From NCBI GenBank assembly GCA_040766325.1, contig JAXGQR010000006.1, positions 109,538 through 173,537 on the forward strand: 64,000 nucleotides of DNA, written 5' to 3'. The notes under the pieces are model-generated. The model saw only the letters and a program-made list of their open reading frames with translations, searched no databases and had not been told where the DNA came from. Of the stretch, positions 43,983 to 53,416 are shown in pieces. How positions within the stretch are numbered: position 1 is the first letter of the stretch; each line of letters starts with the position of its first letter. The DNA is from Dehalobacterium sp040766325 (GTDB lineage Bacteria > Bacillota > Dehalobacteriia > Dehalobacteriales > Dehalobacteriaceae). The translations under genes were made by a program, and so were the position numbers.

Positions 43983-44930
43983 ATGAGCGGTAATCAAATA
44001 AAGCTTTTTTCCGCCAATGCCAATCCGGAACTGGCACAGGAAATAGCAGAATATTTGGGATTAAGTGTGGGAGCGGCGAAAGTTATTCGCTTTAGAGATG
44101 GCGAAGTGACTGTGGACATTGGTGAAAGTGTGCGGGGGGCTGATGTTTTTATCATCCAACCAACTTGTGCCCCGGTCAACGAACATTTGATGGAACTTTT
44201 GATTATGATTGATGCGGTCCGCAGGGCCTCGGCACGGAGAATTACAGCAGTCGTACCCTATTATGGATATGCCCGACAGGAAAGAAAAACCCGAGCCAGA
44301 GAGCCAATTTCGGCCAAGCTGGTCGCCAATTTATTGACGGCTGCCGGTGCACGCCGCGTGGTTGCTATGGATCTTCATGCCAATGCTATTCAAGGTTTTT
44401 TCGATATTCCGGTAGATCATCTCCCCGGGGTACCTATTATAGCCGACTACTATCAGAAGAAGCGTTTTGAAAACTTGGTGGTTGTTTCGCCTGATTTAGG
44501 AGGGGTAACCCGGGCGCGAGATTTGGCAAACCGCTTGGGGACAGAAATTGCCATTATTGATAAAAGGCGTCCTCAGCCCAATGTGGCAGAAATCATGAAT
44601 ATTATCGGCGATATAAAAGGGAAGACCGTGGTGATGGCAGATGATATCATTGATACGGCCGGGACTATTACCTTAGGTGCCCAGGCTTTGATAGATCGAG
44701 GTGCTAAAGAGGTTCATGCTTGCTGTACCCATGCGGTACTCTCCGGTCCTGCTCTTGAGCGATTGGAGAATTCAGTAATTAAAGAGGTTGTAATTACCAA
44801 TACAATTCCTTTTGATACCGCGAAAGCTGCTCAGTGCTCAAAGATTAAGATTCTCTCGGTAGCTCCCCTTTTAGGAGAGGCTATTATGCGTATTCACGAG
44901 GATCTCTCTGTCAGCCGCTTGTTTGATTAA
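43983..44930 (+). CDS. prs: Ribose-phosphate pyrophosphokinase
   Basis: This 315-residue enzyme makes PRPP from ribose 5-phosphate and ATP. Landmarks: FRDGEVTVDIGESVRG (about residues 38-53), the flexible loop YGYARQERKTRAREPISAK, and the PRPP-binding VVMADDIIDTAGT (about 217-229). It supplies PRPP, the effector of the nearby PurR. AGGAGG precedes the ATG. A bidirectional terminator follows. Confidence 0.98.
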   Translation: MSGNQIKLFSANANPELAQEIAEYLGLSVGAAKVIRFRDGEVTVDIGESVRGADVFIIQPTCAPVNEHLMELLIMIDAVRRASARRITAVVPYYGYARQERKTRAREPISAKLVANLLTAAGARRVVAMDLHANAIQGFFDIPVDHLPGVPIIADYYQKKRFENLVVVSPDLGGVTRARDLANRLGTEIAIIDKRRPQPNVAEIMNIIGDIKGKTVVMADDIIDTAGTITLGAQALIDRGAKEVHACCTHAVLSGPALERLENSVIKEVVITNTIPFDTAKAAQCSKIKILSVAPLLGEAIMRIHEDLSVSRLFD

Positions 44931-44943
44931 AGTATGAAAGAAA

Positions 44944-44971
44944 GACCCCTGCCTTTAAGCAGGGGTTTATT
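44944..44971. terminator. Bidirectional terminator between prs and the PRC-barrel gene
   Basis: ACCCCTGC (44945-44952) pairs with GCAGGGGT (44959-44966) around a six-base loop. It sits in the 36-base gap between convergent genes; the plus-strand side ends in TTATTCC and the minus-strand side in TCTTTC. Confidence 0.75.
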
Positions 44972-45800
44972 CCTTTTCTTGCACAGCGCCCGGATCTTGC
45001 GGAGCATCTTCTTGCTGCTCCCCGGTTTCATCATTCAGAGGGTTTAAGCTTTCCTCTTGCGATTCAGGGGTGACATGTTTTTCCTCCGAAATCTCCGTTT
45101 CATCACTAGGTTCTTGTTGCTCAAGTTCTTTCGAGGGCAGTTCTGCCGACTCTTCATTGCCTTTCTTTTCCTCTTCAGCCAATTTATTAATGGAACTGGC
45201 AATGGCCTGCCCTAATTTTTGAGAGGTTTCCACAGTGCTACCCCATATTTTCCCCGTAGCGGTTTTAAGATCGCTCATGGTTTTTTGGAGATGATTGTCA
45301 CCTGGCAGGAGACGACTTTCAGCCCCATCGGCTACCATCATCACATCTTTACCGATAGTCACCACCTCTTCTCCGGAGAGAAGGATTCTTCCTTTCCATA
45401 ATCCTTCCGTAAGTTTGCTGCCAATTTCGTATTTGGTGATTTTACCCGTCTCATCAAACCAAAATTCCTCCACATGACCTAGTGATTTCCCCGCAGTAGT
45501 GACTACTTTGACATTGATAATCGGGATAGGGTTTTTCATTAATTTGGCGATTTGGGGTAGATTCGTAGCTTTTTCTACGGTCCCGGCTTTATCGATGACA
45601 ATGGCGTGATCCCCAATGTGATTGACACGGTAAAAGGGAATAATTTTTTCTTCCTTCAACCAGCGTTTTTTCGTAATGACAAATGCAGCAACAACTTTGC
45701 TGACCGGATCAATAATTAAGCTTTTTACTTGACCCAGATGCTCTCCTTCATGTACGCTTAATACAGGAAGGGAGAGGGCTTTTTTACTCGGTTTTTCCAT
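44967..45800 (-). CDS. PRC-barrel domain protein with acidic tail
   Basis: This 277-residue protein contains two PRC-barrel units (about residues 5-80 and 85-165, each with a VGK/LGHV-type start and an IDP/DETG turn) and a low-complexity Glu/Pro/Gln-rich C-terminal tail (about 200-277). PRC barrels act in RNA processing (RimM-like) and as membrane-associated sporulation factors (YlmC/YrrD type) in Firmicutes. The preferred ATG at 45800 has GGAGG in the reverse complement; the frame opens 21 bases earlier. It replaces the ctc (L25) position found in Bacillus and is transcribed opposite to prs and pth. Confidence 0.82.
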   Translation of the reverse strand: MEKPSKKALSLPVLSVHEGEHLGQVKSLIIDPVSKVVAAFVITKKRWLKEEKIIPFYRVNHIGDHAIVIDKAGTVEKATNLPQIAKLMKNPIPIINVKVVTTAGKSLGHVEEFWFDETGKITKYEIGSKLTEGLWKGRILLSGEEVVTIGKDVMMVADGAESRLLPGDNHLQKTMSDLKTATGKIWGSTVETSQKLGQAIASSINKLAEEEKKGNEESAELPSKELEQQEPSDETEISEEKHVTPESQEESLNPLNDETGEQQEDAPQDPGAVQEKE

Positions 45801-45926
45801 GGAAGCACCTCCTTTTTGCATAAATGGATAAACCCTGATAGAATATTATGCTTTGGAAGCAAGGGATATGCAAAATATCGTGAAGACTTTATTGTTGCCT
45901 GACATAGGTAAAAGGGAGCGGATAAG

Positions 45927-46499
45927 ATGAAGATTATTGTGGGGTTAGGTAATCCCGGATCTCAATATGAAGCCACAAGACATAATGTAGGTTTTATGAC
46001 CGTGGATTTATTAGCGGAAAATCTGAATATTGAATTTCGAAAACAAGGTCATTTTTCTCTTATGGGTGAAAGCCGCATCAACGGGCAAAAGGTACTCTTA
46101 ATGAAACCTATGACCTTTATGAATCTTAGTGGTCGTGCTGTAAGAGACGTTGTAGATTTTTTTAAAATCGATTTAAGAGATTTACTGATCATTTATGATG
46201 ATATGGATTTACCACCGGGGCGCATACGTATTCGACCCGGTGGCAGCGGCGGAGGCCATAATGGGATGAATTCGATAATCAAACATTTATCCGGAGGACA
46301 GATTGCCCGGATTAAAATAGGCATTGGCAGACCGGAACGAGAACCGGCAGAAAAATATGTTTTAATGCCCTTCCCTGATCAGGACTGGGACTTGGTAAAA
46401 AGCGCCATAGAAAAGGGGGCACAAGCTGCTGAGGACTGGCTGAAAGAAGGCCTTGATTATGTTATGAATCGCTATAATAGAGTATCATCAGAAAATTAA
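45927..46499 (+). CDS. pth: Peptidyl-tRNA hydrolase
   Basis: This 190-residue enzyme recycles peptidyl-tRNA released from stalled ribosomes. The N-terminal LGNPGSQYEATRHNVGF contains the catalytic His (residue 20) with Asn10; KPMTFMNLSG, YDDMDLPPGRIR and GGGHNGMNSI (with Asn and His ligands) follow. In Bacillus the homologue is spoVC, in the same place before mfd. The start follows AAAGGGAG. Confidence 0.98.
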   Translation: MKIIVGLGNPGSQYEATRHNVGFMTVDLLAENLNIEFRKQGHFSLMGESRINGQKVLLMKPMTFMNLSGRAVRDVVDFFKIDLRDLLIIYDDMDLPPGRIRIRPGGSGGGHNGMNSIIKHLSGGQIARIKIGIGRPEREPAEKYVLMPFPDQDWDLVKSAIEKGAQAAEDWLKEGLDYVMNRYNRVSSEN

Positions 46500-46566
46500 T
46501 GCCAGAGACTTTCCTTGACGGAATAAGCTTGACTGGATATACTGGGAAGAACTGCAAGAATAAACT

Positions 46567-46604
46567 AAAATTACGCGCGGTCCTAGGAACGTGTGTAATT
46601 TTCT
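46567..46604 (+). terminator. Hairpin between pth and mfd
   Basis: AAAATTACGCGCG (46567-46579) pairs with CGTGTGTAATTTT (46590-46602; two G-T pairs) around a ten-base loop. The T-tail is short, so terminator activity is only likely. Confidence 0.6.
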
Positions 46605-46650
46605 ATGGGATTTTGTCACTTCATTTTTTTGAGTAAGGGGTTTTTGGTTC

Positions 46651-49600
46651 ATGATTAGATTATCAGAAATTACAAAGGTTTGGAAAAAGCAGCCTCCCTA
46701 TGATCAGGTGCTTAAAATGATACAGCCTGAGGCAGGGCAATTAATAGTAGGCCTAACCGATCTACCACGGTCCTTATGGGCTGCTGCCCTGGCAGAAGAT
46801 ACCGGATCGCCCATATTGATTATTACACCTACTGCTGAGAGCGCTAAAACCGTCTGTCATGATCTAACCTCACTCTTACCGGTAAATTCGGTACATTACT
46901 TTCCCCATCTTGATCTGCTTCCTTATGAAGTATATGCACGGAATGTGGAGATCATCGTTCAAAGGATTACCGTTTTGACTAAGCTTTTGCGTAAGGAACC
47001 GATCATTGTCGTGACCAGTGCGGAATCCTTGGGCAAGAAATTAGTCCCTGCCAAAATTATCGCAGACTATTTCTTGACTTTGTCTGTGCACCAGGAACTT
47101 GATATACGGGAGCTGGCACAAAGCCTTGTGCGCATGGGATACACCAAGGAGGATTTAGTGGAGATCCCGGGCACCTTTAGTGTGCGAGGTGGGATCATTG
47201 ACATTTTCCCCGTGACGGAAAACCTACCTTGCCGTGTAGAGTTTTTCGATGATGAAATTGAATCTCTGCGTCATTTTCACCCGGATAACCAGCGTTCCCT
47301 GGAGGAATTAAAGGAGATCCTGATTCCTCCTGCCCATGAATTCCCGGCCCATGAGGATTTATTGATCAATGTAGGGGCCAAAGTCTCTCAAGAACTTGCC
47401 GCAACTCTTCCATCCTTTACGGGAGCTGCTAAAAGGAACTTCCGGGACCATTTTGCCCCTTTGATTGAACAGCTGGAGCAGGGCATATGGAACCAGGGAA
47501 TGGAGCAATTTTTGCCTTATTTTTATCCTGCGGCCGGGACTTTGTCCGATTATCTTCCTTTGGAGGGTCTGATTCTGATTCATGAGCCGGATCTAGTACG
47601 AGAAGCTGTAGAACGCTCGACCAAGGAATTCAATTCTTGGTATTACGATTTATTAGAAGAAGGGAAAATACTCCCTTCTTTTGCCCAAAATTTTATTAAT
47701 TATGAAGAACTTTCCCGAAAGATTCAAACTCATGCTTATCTTTTGATGGCACTTCTACCGGAGACAGCCGGATTACCCATCAATTTTCAATATGAAATTA
47801 TAACCCGTGATCTCCCCAATTATCGGGGACAACTGTCGCGTTTGGCAGAGGATCTGAAATATTATCAGCAGGAAAAATACCGCATCGTTTTCAGCGCCGG
47901 TTCCCAGGTGAGAAAAGAAAAGCTGCGGGAATTGATCAAGGAAATGGATTTACCCGGTATTGAGATTGTGGATGGGGCTCTGTCTCGGGGTTTTGACAGT
48001 CCTGACCTGAAACTGCTGGTCTTAGGCGAGACGGATCTTTTGGAACAAAACCTGCGCGCGAAAACTCGTCGTCCCGTGCGCCAGGGAGAGAAAATTGATT
48101 CCTTCCTAGATTTAAAGGTGGGGGACTACGTAGTTCATCTCAATCACGGAATTGGACGTTATATGGGTGTGGAGCGGTTGGAAATAGGGGAGACCCAGAG
48201 AGATTATTTGCTGCTCCAATATTCCGGTGCCGATAAGCTATATTTGCCTACGGATCAGGTGGATTTAATCCAAAAATATGTAGGCAATGAAGGAGAGGCA
48301 CCGAAGGTTTATAAGCTAGGGGGCACAGAATGGAATCGAGTGAAGGCCAAGGTTCGTTCTTCCGTTCAAGATATTGCTAAGGAGCTATTGGATTTGTATG
48401 CAGCACGGGAGGCGGTTCAGGGTTATGCTTTTTCACCGGATACCCCTTGGCAAAAAGAGTTTGAGGATGCTTTTCCTTTTCCGGAAACTGAGGATCAGCT
48501 AAAAGCTGCACAAGACATAAAAAGTGATATGGAAAAGACAAAACCTATGGATCGATTGTTGTGTGGGGATGTAGGTTATGGGAAAACTGAAGTTGCCCTA
48601 AGAGCCGCATTCAAAGCAGTGATGGATGGCAAGCAGGTAGCCGTTTTAGTACCCACGACAATTTTAGCACAGCAGCATCAAAGAACCTTTGAAGAGCGGT
48701 TTGATGGATTACCTGTAACCATTGGGGTCCTGAGCCGTTTTAAAACGCCTGCCGATATCAAAGCAACAATTAAAAATCTGGCTCAAGGGAGTGTAGATAT
48801 CGTTATCGGCACCCATCGTCTTTTATCCAAAGATGTCCGTTTTAAAGATCTGGGACTATTAATTATTGATGAGGAGCAACGTTTTGGTGTAGTCCATAAA
48901 GAGAAAATTAAAACTTTAAAAAAGAACGTTGATGTGTTGACCATGACGGCAACTCCTATCCCCCGTACCCTGCATATGTCCTTAGTGGGTGCTCGAGATA
49001 TGAGTTTAATTGAAACACCGCCGGAAGATCGGCAGCCGGTTTTGACCTATGTGATGGAATATCAGGAGCGGGTGATCAAAGAGGCCATCTCCCGTGAAAT
49101 GCAGCGTGGAGGACAGGTTTATTTTGTTCATAACCGGGTTGAAAACATATATAGCATCGCCGATCAAATTCAAGCTTTAGTTCCGGAAGCAAAGGTCATT
49201 GTCGGCCATGGGCAAATGAAGGAACATGAGCTGGAAGGTGTGATGCAGGAATTTGTCGAAGGGAGGTATCATGTCCTGGTGTGTACCACCATTATCGAAT
49301 CAGGGCTGGATATCCCTAACGTCAATACCTTAATTGTCAATGAGGCAGATCGCTTAGGCCTTGCTCAACTTTATCAGCTGCGGGGTCGGGTCGGCCGTTC
49401 TCCCAAGCAGGCCTATGCATATTTTACTTATCGCAAAGATAAGCTATTAAGTGGGATTGCCAAAAAAAGATTAAAGGCGATTCGTGATTTTACAGAACTG
49501 GGTGCCGGATTTAAAATTGCCATGCGGGATCTGGAGATTCGCGGGGCAGGTAATATCTTAGGACCGGAGCAGCATGGCCATATTATGGCAGTGGGTTTTG

Positions 49601-50121
49601 ATCTTTATTGTAAGCTTTTGGCTGAAGAGGTTGCCAAACAGCGCAACAATATTGAAATCGTGTCGGAGAAAATCACCCCCCTTTTAGAATTAAATATCAA
49701 TGCTTTTATTCCGGATCAGTATGTAGCTGAAGTGGATTTAAAAATCGAACTTTATAAAAAGTTGGCCAACGCAGAAGAGCTTGGGGAAGTTGATGATCTG
49801 GAATATGAAGTAGAGGATCGTTTTGGTGTTATGGATGTTCCGGTACGCAATTTATTTTACCTTAGTAAACTAAAGGTGCTGGCGCAAAAACTAAAAATCA
49901 CGGCGATTAATCAGCTGAAAAATAAGGTCACGATTCGGTTTTCCCCGGATCATCAGGTATCAGGAAATGAGTTAGGGGAAATTGCCCGAAAATTTGGCCG
50001 CCGTATATCCTTCAGTGTCTCTGAAGAATTGGAAATTCACCTGCAATCCCGGGAGCTTCCTCAGGAAAAAGTGCAGTCCATGCTCCTAAACATTTTAAAA
50101 AATTTATTAGATATCAAGTAG
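46651..50121 (+). CDS. mfd: Transcription-repair coupling factor Mfd
   Basis: This 1156-residue SF2 translocase removes stalled RNA polymerase and recruits UvrA. Order: UvrB-homology module (about 20-350, with SVRGGIIDIFPV), the RNA polymerase-interacting domain (about 475-550, DYVVHLNHGIGRYMG), RecG-like helicase with Walker A GDVGYGKTEVALRAAF (about 628-643), DEEQRFGV and motif VI QLRGRVGRS, then the C-terminal D7 domain. Works with the uvrBAC cluster at 16.6-23.4 kb. Start MIRLSEITKVW follows GTAAGGGG. Confidence 0.98.
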   Translation: MIRLSEITKVWKKQPPYDQVLKMIQPEAGQLIVGLTDLPRSLWAAALAEDTGSPILIITPTAESAKTVCHDLTSLLPVNSVHYFPHLDLLPYEVYARNVEIIVQRITVLTKLLRKEPIIVVTSAESLGKKLVPAKIIADYFLTLSVHQELDIRELAQSLVRMGYTKEDLVEIPGTFSVRGGIIDIFPVTENLPCRVEFFDDEIESLRHFHPDNQRSLEELKEILIPPAHEFPAHEDLLINVGAKVSQELAATLPSFTGAAKRNFRDHFAPLIEQLEQGIWNQGMEQFLPYFYPAAGTLSDYLPLEGLILIHEPDLVREAVERSTKEFNSWYYDLLEEGKILPSFAQNFINYEELSRKIQTHAYLLMALLPETAGLPINFQYEIITRDLPNYRGQLSRLAEDLKYYQQEKYRIVFSAGSQVRKEKLRELIKEMDLPGIEIVDGALSRGFDSPDLKLLVLGETDLLEQNLRAKTRRPVRQGEKIDSFLDLKVGDYVVHLNHGIGRYMGVERLEIGETQRDYLLLQYSGADKLYLPTDQVDLIQKYVGNEGEAPKVYKLGGTEWNRVKAKVRSSVQDIAKELLDLYAAREAVQGYAFSPDTPWQKEFEDAFPFPETEDQLKAAQDIKSDMEKTKPMDRLLCGDVGYGKTEVALRAAFKAVMDGKQVAVLVPTTILAQQHQRTFEERFDGLPVTIGVLSRFKTPADIKATIKNLAQGSVDIVIGTHRLLSKDVRFKDLGLLIIDEEQRFGVVHKEKIKTLKKNVDVLTMTATPIPRTLHMSLVGARDMSLIETPPEDRQPVLTYVMEYQERVIKEAISREMQRGGQVYFVHNRVENIYSIADQIQALVPEAKVIVGHGQMKEHELEGVMQEFVEGRYHVLVCTTIIESGLDIPNVNTLIVNEADRLGLAQLYQLRGRVGRSPKQAYAYFTYRKDKLLSGIAKKRLKAIRDFTELGAGFKIAMRDLEIRGAGNILGPEQHGHIMAVGFDLYCKLLAEEVAKQRNNIEIVSEKITPLLELNINAFIPDQYVAEVDLKIELYKKLANAEELGEVDDLEYEVEDRFGVMDVPVRNLFYLSKLKVLAQKLKITAINQLKNKVTIRFSPDHQVSGNELGEIARKFGRRISFSVSEELEIHLQSRELPQEKVQSMLLNILKNLLDIK

Positions 50122-50178
50122 GTTTAAATCAAAAGAGCATCGTGATATAATTAGCTATCAATTTAGGAGGTGTTTTAT

Positions 50179-51144
50179 TTGCGCCAACGGTTTTTGTATC
50201 TAGCAGTGTTTTTAATTGCATTATTATTGGCCGGCTGTGGGGGGGAGAAACCGGCAGCTGTGGTTAATGGGGAGGAAATTTCTCGGGAGCAATTAGACCG
50301 TTATGTAAGCCAATTAAAGGTGTATGCGGAACAGATGGGAACTTCTTTTGAAGGAGAAGAAGGAGCAGAGAATCTAGCAGCATTAAAGGAAGATGCTGTG
50401 GAGGGTCTTATTTATGAAAAATTGGTAATGCAGTCTGCTGCCAAGGAAGGCATTGAAGTCTCCGAAGAAGAAGTTAACGATTATCTGGAAGAACTGAAGA
50501 GTACTTTTGAGACGGAAGCAGAATATCAGGAATGGCTTACTACCATGAAAATTACGGAGGATGAATTTAAAGAGCGGATTGAATATCAGTTTTCCGGACA
50601 AAAATTATTTGAGAAAATTACCGAAAAAATTACCGTTTCAGATCAAGAGGTAAAAGAGCTTTATGAAAAAGATGCGACACCTTGGGATAGAATAAAGGTT
50701 TCACATATTTTAATTACCGCCGAAAAAGACAAAGCTACGGAGGAAGAAATGGCAACTGCCAAGGAGAAAGCCTTGTCAGTGATCAAAGAATTGGATCAAG
50801 GAGCCGATTTTGCCGCTCTGGCGCAAAAATATTCAGATGATCCCGGTACCGCTGCGCAAGGTGGCGTCCTAGATATGGAATTTACGGAAAAAGAGCAGGG
50901 TTTGGTTCCAGAATTTGTCGTCGGATCCTTCCAACTGGCAAAGGTTGGGGATTACAGTAAAGAACCGATACTTTCTCAGTTTGGATATCATATCATCAAG
51001 CTGGAGGAAAAGAAAGGCCTGGAGGATGTGAAAGAAGATATCCGAACTCAGCTTTTACAAACAGAAAAAAACACGGCCTTTAAGGATTATTTAGATCAAG
51101 AAGAGCAGAAAGCCGATATTAAAAATTATATTTCTAAAGAATAA
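50179..51144 (+). CDS. PrsA/SurA-type peptidyl-prolyl isomerase lipoprotein
   Basis: This 321-residue lipoprotein has a signal peptide with lipobox LAGC (Cys about residue 19), a SurA-N chaperone region (about 25-170) and a parvulin rotamase domain (about 175-275, with VSHILITAEKD and QFGYHIIKL). It likely folds secreted proteins outside the membrane. A GTG at 50170 is in frame, but AGGAGGT (50165-50171) fits TTG 50179, which begins directly at the signal peptide. The order mfd-prsA-like-spoVT is common in clostridia. Confidence 0.93.
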   Translation: MRQRFLYLAVFLIALLLAGCGGEKPAAVVNGEEISREQLDRYVSQLKVYAEQMGTSFEGEEGAENLAALKEDAVEGLIYEKLVMQSAAKEGIEVSEEEVNDYLEELKSTFETEAEYQEWLTTMKITEDEFKERIEYQFSGQKLFEKITEKITVSDQEVKELYEKDATPWDRIKVSHILITAEKDKATEEEMATAKEKALSVIKELDQGADFAALAQKYSDDPGTAAQGGVLDMEFTEKEQGLVPEFVVGSFQLAKVGDYSKEPILSQFGYHIIKLEEKKGLEDVKEDIRTQLLQTEKNTAFKDYLDQEEQKADIKNYISKE

Positions 51145-51150
51145 TGATGG

Positions 51151-51186
51151 AGAGACAAGGGAGATTTTATTTCCTTGTCTCTTTTC
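51151..51186 (+). terminator. Terminator after the PrsA-like gene
   Basis: AGAGACAAGG (51151-51160) pairs with CCTTGTCTCT (51173-51182) and continues into TTTCC. Confidence 0.85.
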
Positions 51187-51289
51187 CATCCTATGTAAAA
51201 AATGAATAATCGAGAAGAAAAAGTTATATACTAAGTCTGAAACAAAAGGAACAGCGATTTAGTCGAGCAAAAGGAGGGAAATGAATTTC

Positions 51290-51862
51290 ATGAAAGCAAC
51301 TGGTATCGTACGCCGCATAGATGATTTAGGCCGAGTAGTGATCCCGAAAGAAATTCGTAGAACTTTAAGGATTAGAGAAGGCGATCCCTTAGAAATTTTT
51401 GTTGATCGAGACGGTGAAGTTATTCTAAAGAAGTATTCCCCTATTGGTGAATTAGGAAATTTTGCCAAAGAGTATGCCGACTCCCTTTTTGAAGCCATTG
51501 GTCACATTGCGTGTATATCGGATCGGGATACCATTATTGCCGTGAGCGGAGCTTCTAAAAAAGAATTTCTTGATAAGCCTATAGGAACTGCCGTAGAACG
51601 GGTTATGGAAGATAGAAATTCTGTCCTTTTTAATAATACCGGGGATAGCACTCAAGGTAAAGATTGTGCCATTATTGAAAGTGATAATGAGGAGGAAGGC
51701 TGCAAGTTTTCTGCCCAAGTCATAGCCCCAATTATTTCACAAGGAGATCCCATTGGCACCGTGATAATTTGTTCTAAAGAAGCGGGTACCACCATGGGCG
51801 AAATGGAAGTGAAATTGGCGGAAACAGCAGCGGTTTTTTTAGCTAAGCAAATGGAACAATAA
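51290..51862 (+). CDS. spoVT: Stage V sporulation transcription factor SpoVT (AbrB/GAF)
   Basis: This 190-residue forespore regulator has an N-terminal AbrB swapped-hairpin DNA-binding domain (MKATGIVRRIDDLGRVVIP, about 1-50) and a C-terminal GAF-like domain (about 55-190) ending LAKQMEQ as in Bacillus SpoVT. The ATG at 51281 is also in frame, but the family start is 51290, behind AAAGGAGGG. It adjusts sigma-G gene expression. The next Bacillus gene (yabM, murJ-like) is missing here; a reverse-strand accessory block follows. Confidence 0.97.
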   Translation: MKATGIVRRIDDLGRVVIPKEIRRTLRIREGDPLEIFVDRDGEVILKKYSPIGELGNFAKEYADSLFEAIGHIACISDRDTIIAVSGASKKEFLDKPIGTAVERVMEDRNSVLFNNTGDSTQGKDCAIIESDNEEEGCKFSAQVIAPIISQGDPIGTVIICSKEAGTTMGEMEVKLAETAAVFLAKQMEQ

Positions 51863-51870
51863 TTAAGCCG

Positions 51871-51951
51871 GACATTGTCAGGGGACGGGGTTGGTGACAA
51901 CATTTCAAATGTTGTCCACCAGTCCCCGACAATGCGTCCCCTGACAATGTC
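51871..51951. repeat. REP-like palindromic element
   Basis: A perfect 17-bp outer inverted repeat (GACATTGTCAGGGGACG, 51871-51887, with 51935-51951) encloses an inner hairpin (GACAACATTT, 51896-51905, with 51907-51916). The outer arm carries the GGGGACG/CGTCCCC core that also ends the RAYT insertion, so it is probably a REP/BIME-like target of that RAYT. It lies between the convergent spoVT and mttB-like genes and may also end transcription. Confidence 0.8.
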
Positions 51952-51997
51952 CCCCGCAGCTTTTAAATTTTGCTCTCAATTTTTGCAATGAAATCTT

Positions 51998-53398
51998 TCA
52001 TTGCTTTTTCTTGCTCGGCATCAAGAAGAGTTTCCGGGCATTTGCCAAGATCTGTTCTACCTTTTTATGGGCAACTTCCACCACATTTTGCATCCCGTCT
52101 TGCTCCCAGGCATCAAAGGAGCGCCAATCGGATACGTGGGGCTGCCAACCATCCCGCAGGTGCATGATTGTGGATTCACTGGTAAGGAAATCCTGGCAAG
52201 GTTTAACGTTTAGTAACTCATCCATACCAATTGATTCCAGATTAGTATTCATACCATCAATAATATAACGAACTCGACCGATCATTTCATCGTCCAGTAC
52301 GGTTTTTTCCAATGACGAGGCTAACAAATTTGCCAAAGTACCAACTGATTGACTGGTAAGGTTTACCCCGGCCAGGGCTGAGAATAAAAAGCTCTGCATG
52401 GTTTCCATACCTGCTTGATAGTCGATGATCTTAGAACTAGTAACACCGGTTTGGGCTCGGGCCGGCAAATGATAGAAATCTTTAAACATTTGGATGATTG
52501 CGCCCAGCATCAATGCTGTATCAGGACTGGCACATTCCCATGTAGCATAGCGCAGATTACCATAGGTTAAAGATGCCGAAGCAACAACAGGAACGCCGGG
52601 CTTCACCAATTGAGCGTAAACAAGGCCTGCCAGGGATTCTGCCACCGTCAAAATGACTGTAGAGTATAAATAAATCGGGGAGGTAATCCCGGTCATCGGA
52701 GCAGACACGATAATTATCGGCTGATTATGTTCAGCGTAAACCTTTATTCCTTCACAGGCAAAGTTGGAATAAAAGAAAGGTGAGTTAGAACATACGGCAT
52801 GCCAAGTAACATAGTGATTGTCTAGGTATCCTTTTTGTCCGAAAGCTATTTCAAATAGCTTAAGGCACTCTTCTTTCTGAGCAATAGTATCAAGTTCCAT
52901 AGGGCTTAAGATTGGTTTATCGCTGTTTTGCATGGAACTAAGGAGGCAATACAAACCTTTGACTCTTTCCTTCACATCCATGGGGCTTAAGGGCTGAAAG
53001 CCGGCGATATCAATATTGTCACAAGCTTGATATGCTTTTTGCAGATCGGCAAAATCCTTTAATGTGGGAGTGTGCCGATTCCCCTTGTGATCGGAAACAA
53101 AAACCTCCCCACCAGCCGGGTGAATCAATAAACCCTCGCCCACGGTTACGCTTTTTTGGGGATTCAATGCTTCTAAGCGAAAAGTATTAGGGCATTGAGC
53201 GAGACATTTTTCCACCAATTCTTTTTCCAAAAAAACAGTATGATCCTCTATTCGGGCACCGTGGTGACGAAAAGTTTCAATGGTATCATCGGATTCGAAG
53301 ACAATGCCCCGTTTTTTCAATAATTCCAATGCTTTTTCATGGACCATACCCATCTCATCCTGGGACAACACTTTTACTTGACCGGTTAAATTCATCAT
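51998..53398 (-). CDS. MttB-family methylamine/betaine:corrinoid methyltransferase, non-pyrrolysine
   Basis: This 466-residue protein belongs to the trimethylamine methyltransferase (COG5598) superfamily, a TIM-barrel enzyme that moves a methyl group to a corrinoid protein. Recognisable parts are the N-terminal helical region, HPAGGEVFVSD and the C-terminal GWQPHVSDWRSFDAW-type region. No in-frame UAG is present, so it lacks pyrrolysine and is an MtgB-like member; substrates of such enzymes include glycine betaine, proline betaine and carnitine. No corrinoid protein or methyltransferase activator is adjacent. It follows a kinase-like gene by 18 bases in the same transcript. Substrate is not determinable here. 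Confidence 0.88.
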   Translation of the reverse strand: MMNLTGQVKVLSQDEMGMVHEKALELLKKRGIVFESDDTIETFRHHGARIEDHTVFLEKELVEKCLAQCPNTFRLEALNPQKSVTVGEGLLIHPAGGEVFVSDHKGNRHTPTLKDFADLQKAYQACDNIDIAGFQPLSPMDVKERVKGLYCLLSSMQNSDKPILSPMELDTIAQKEECLKLFEIAFGQKGYLDNHYVTWHAVCSNSPFFYSNFACEGIKVYAEHNQPIIIVSAPMTGITSPIYLYSTVILTVAESLAGLVYAQLVKPGVPVVASASLTYGNLRYATWECASPDTALMLGAIIQMFKDFYHLPARAQTGVTSSKIIDYQAGMETMQSFLFSALAGVNLTSQSVGTLANLLASSLEKTVLDDEMIGRVRYIIDGMNTNLESIGMDELLNVKPCQDFLTSESTIMHLRDGWQPHVSDWRSFDAWEQDGMQNVVEVAHKKVEQILANARKLFLMPSKKKQ

Positions 53399-53416
53399 TA
53401 TCCTTCCTTTCTCATC

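Noticed and set aside
51998..53398. Pyrrolysine in the MttB-like protein
   Set aside because: The frame has no internal UAG, so it belongs to the non-pyrrolysine branch.
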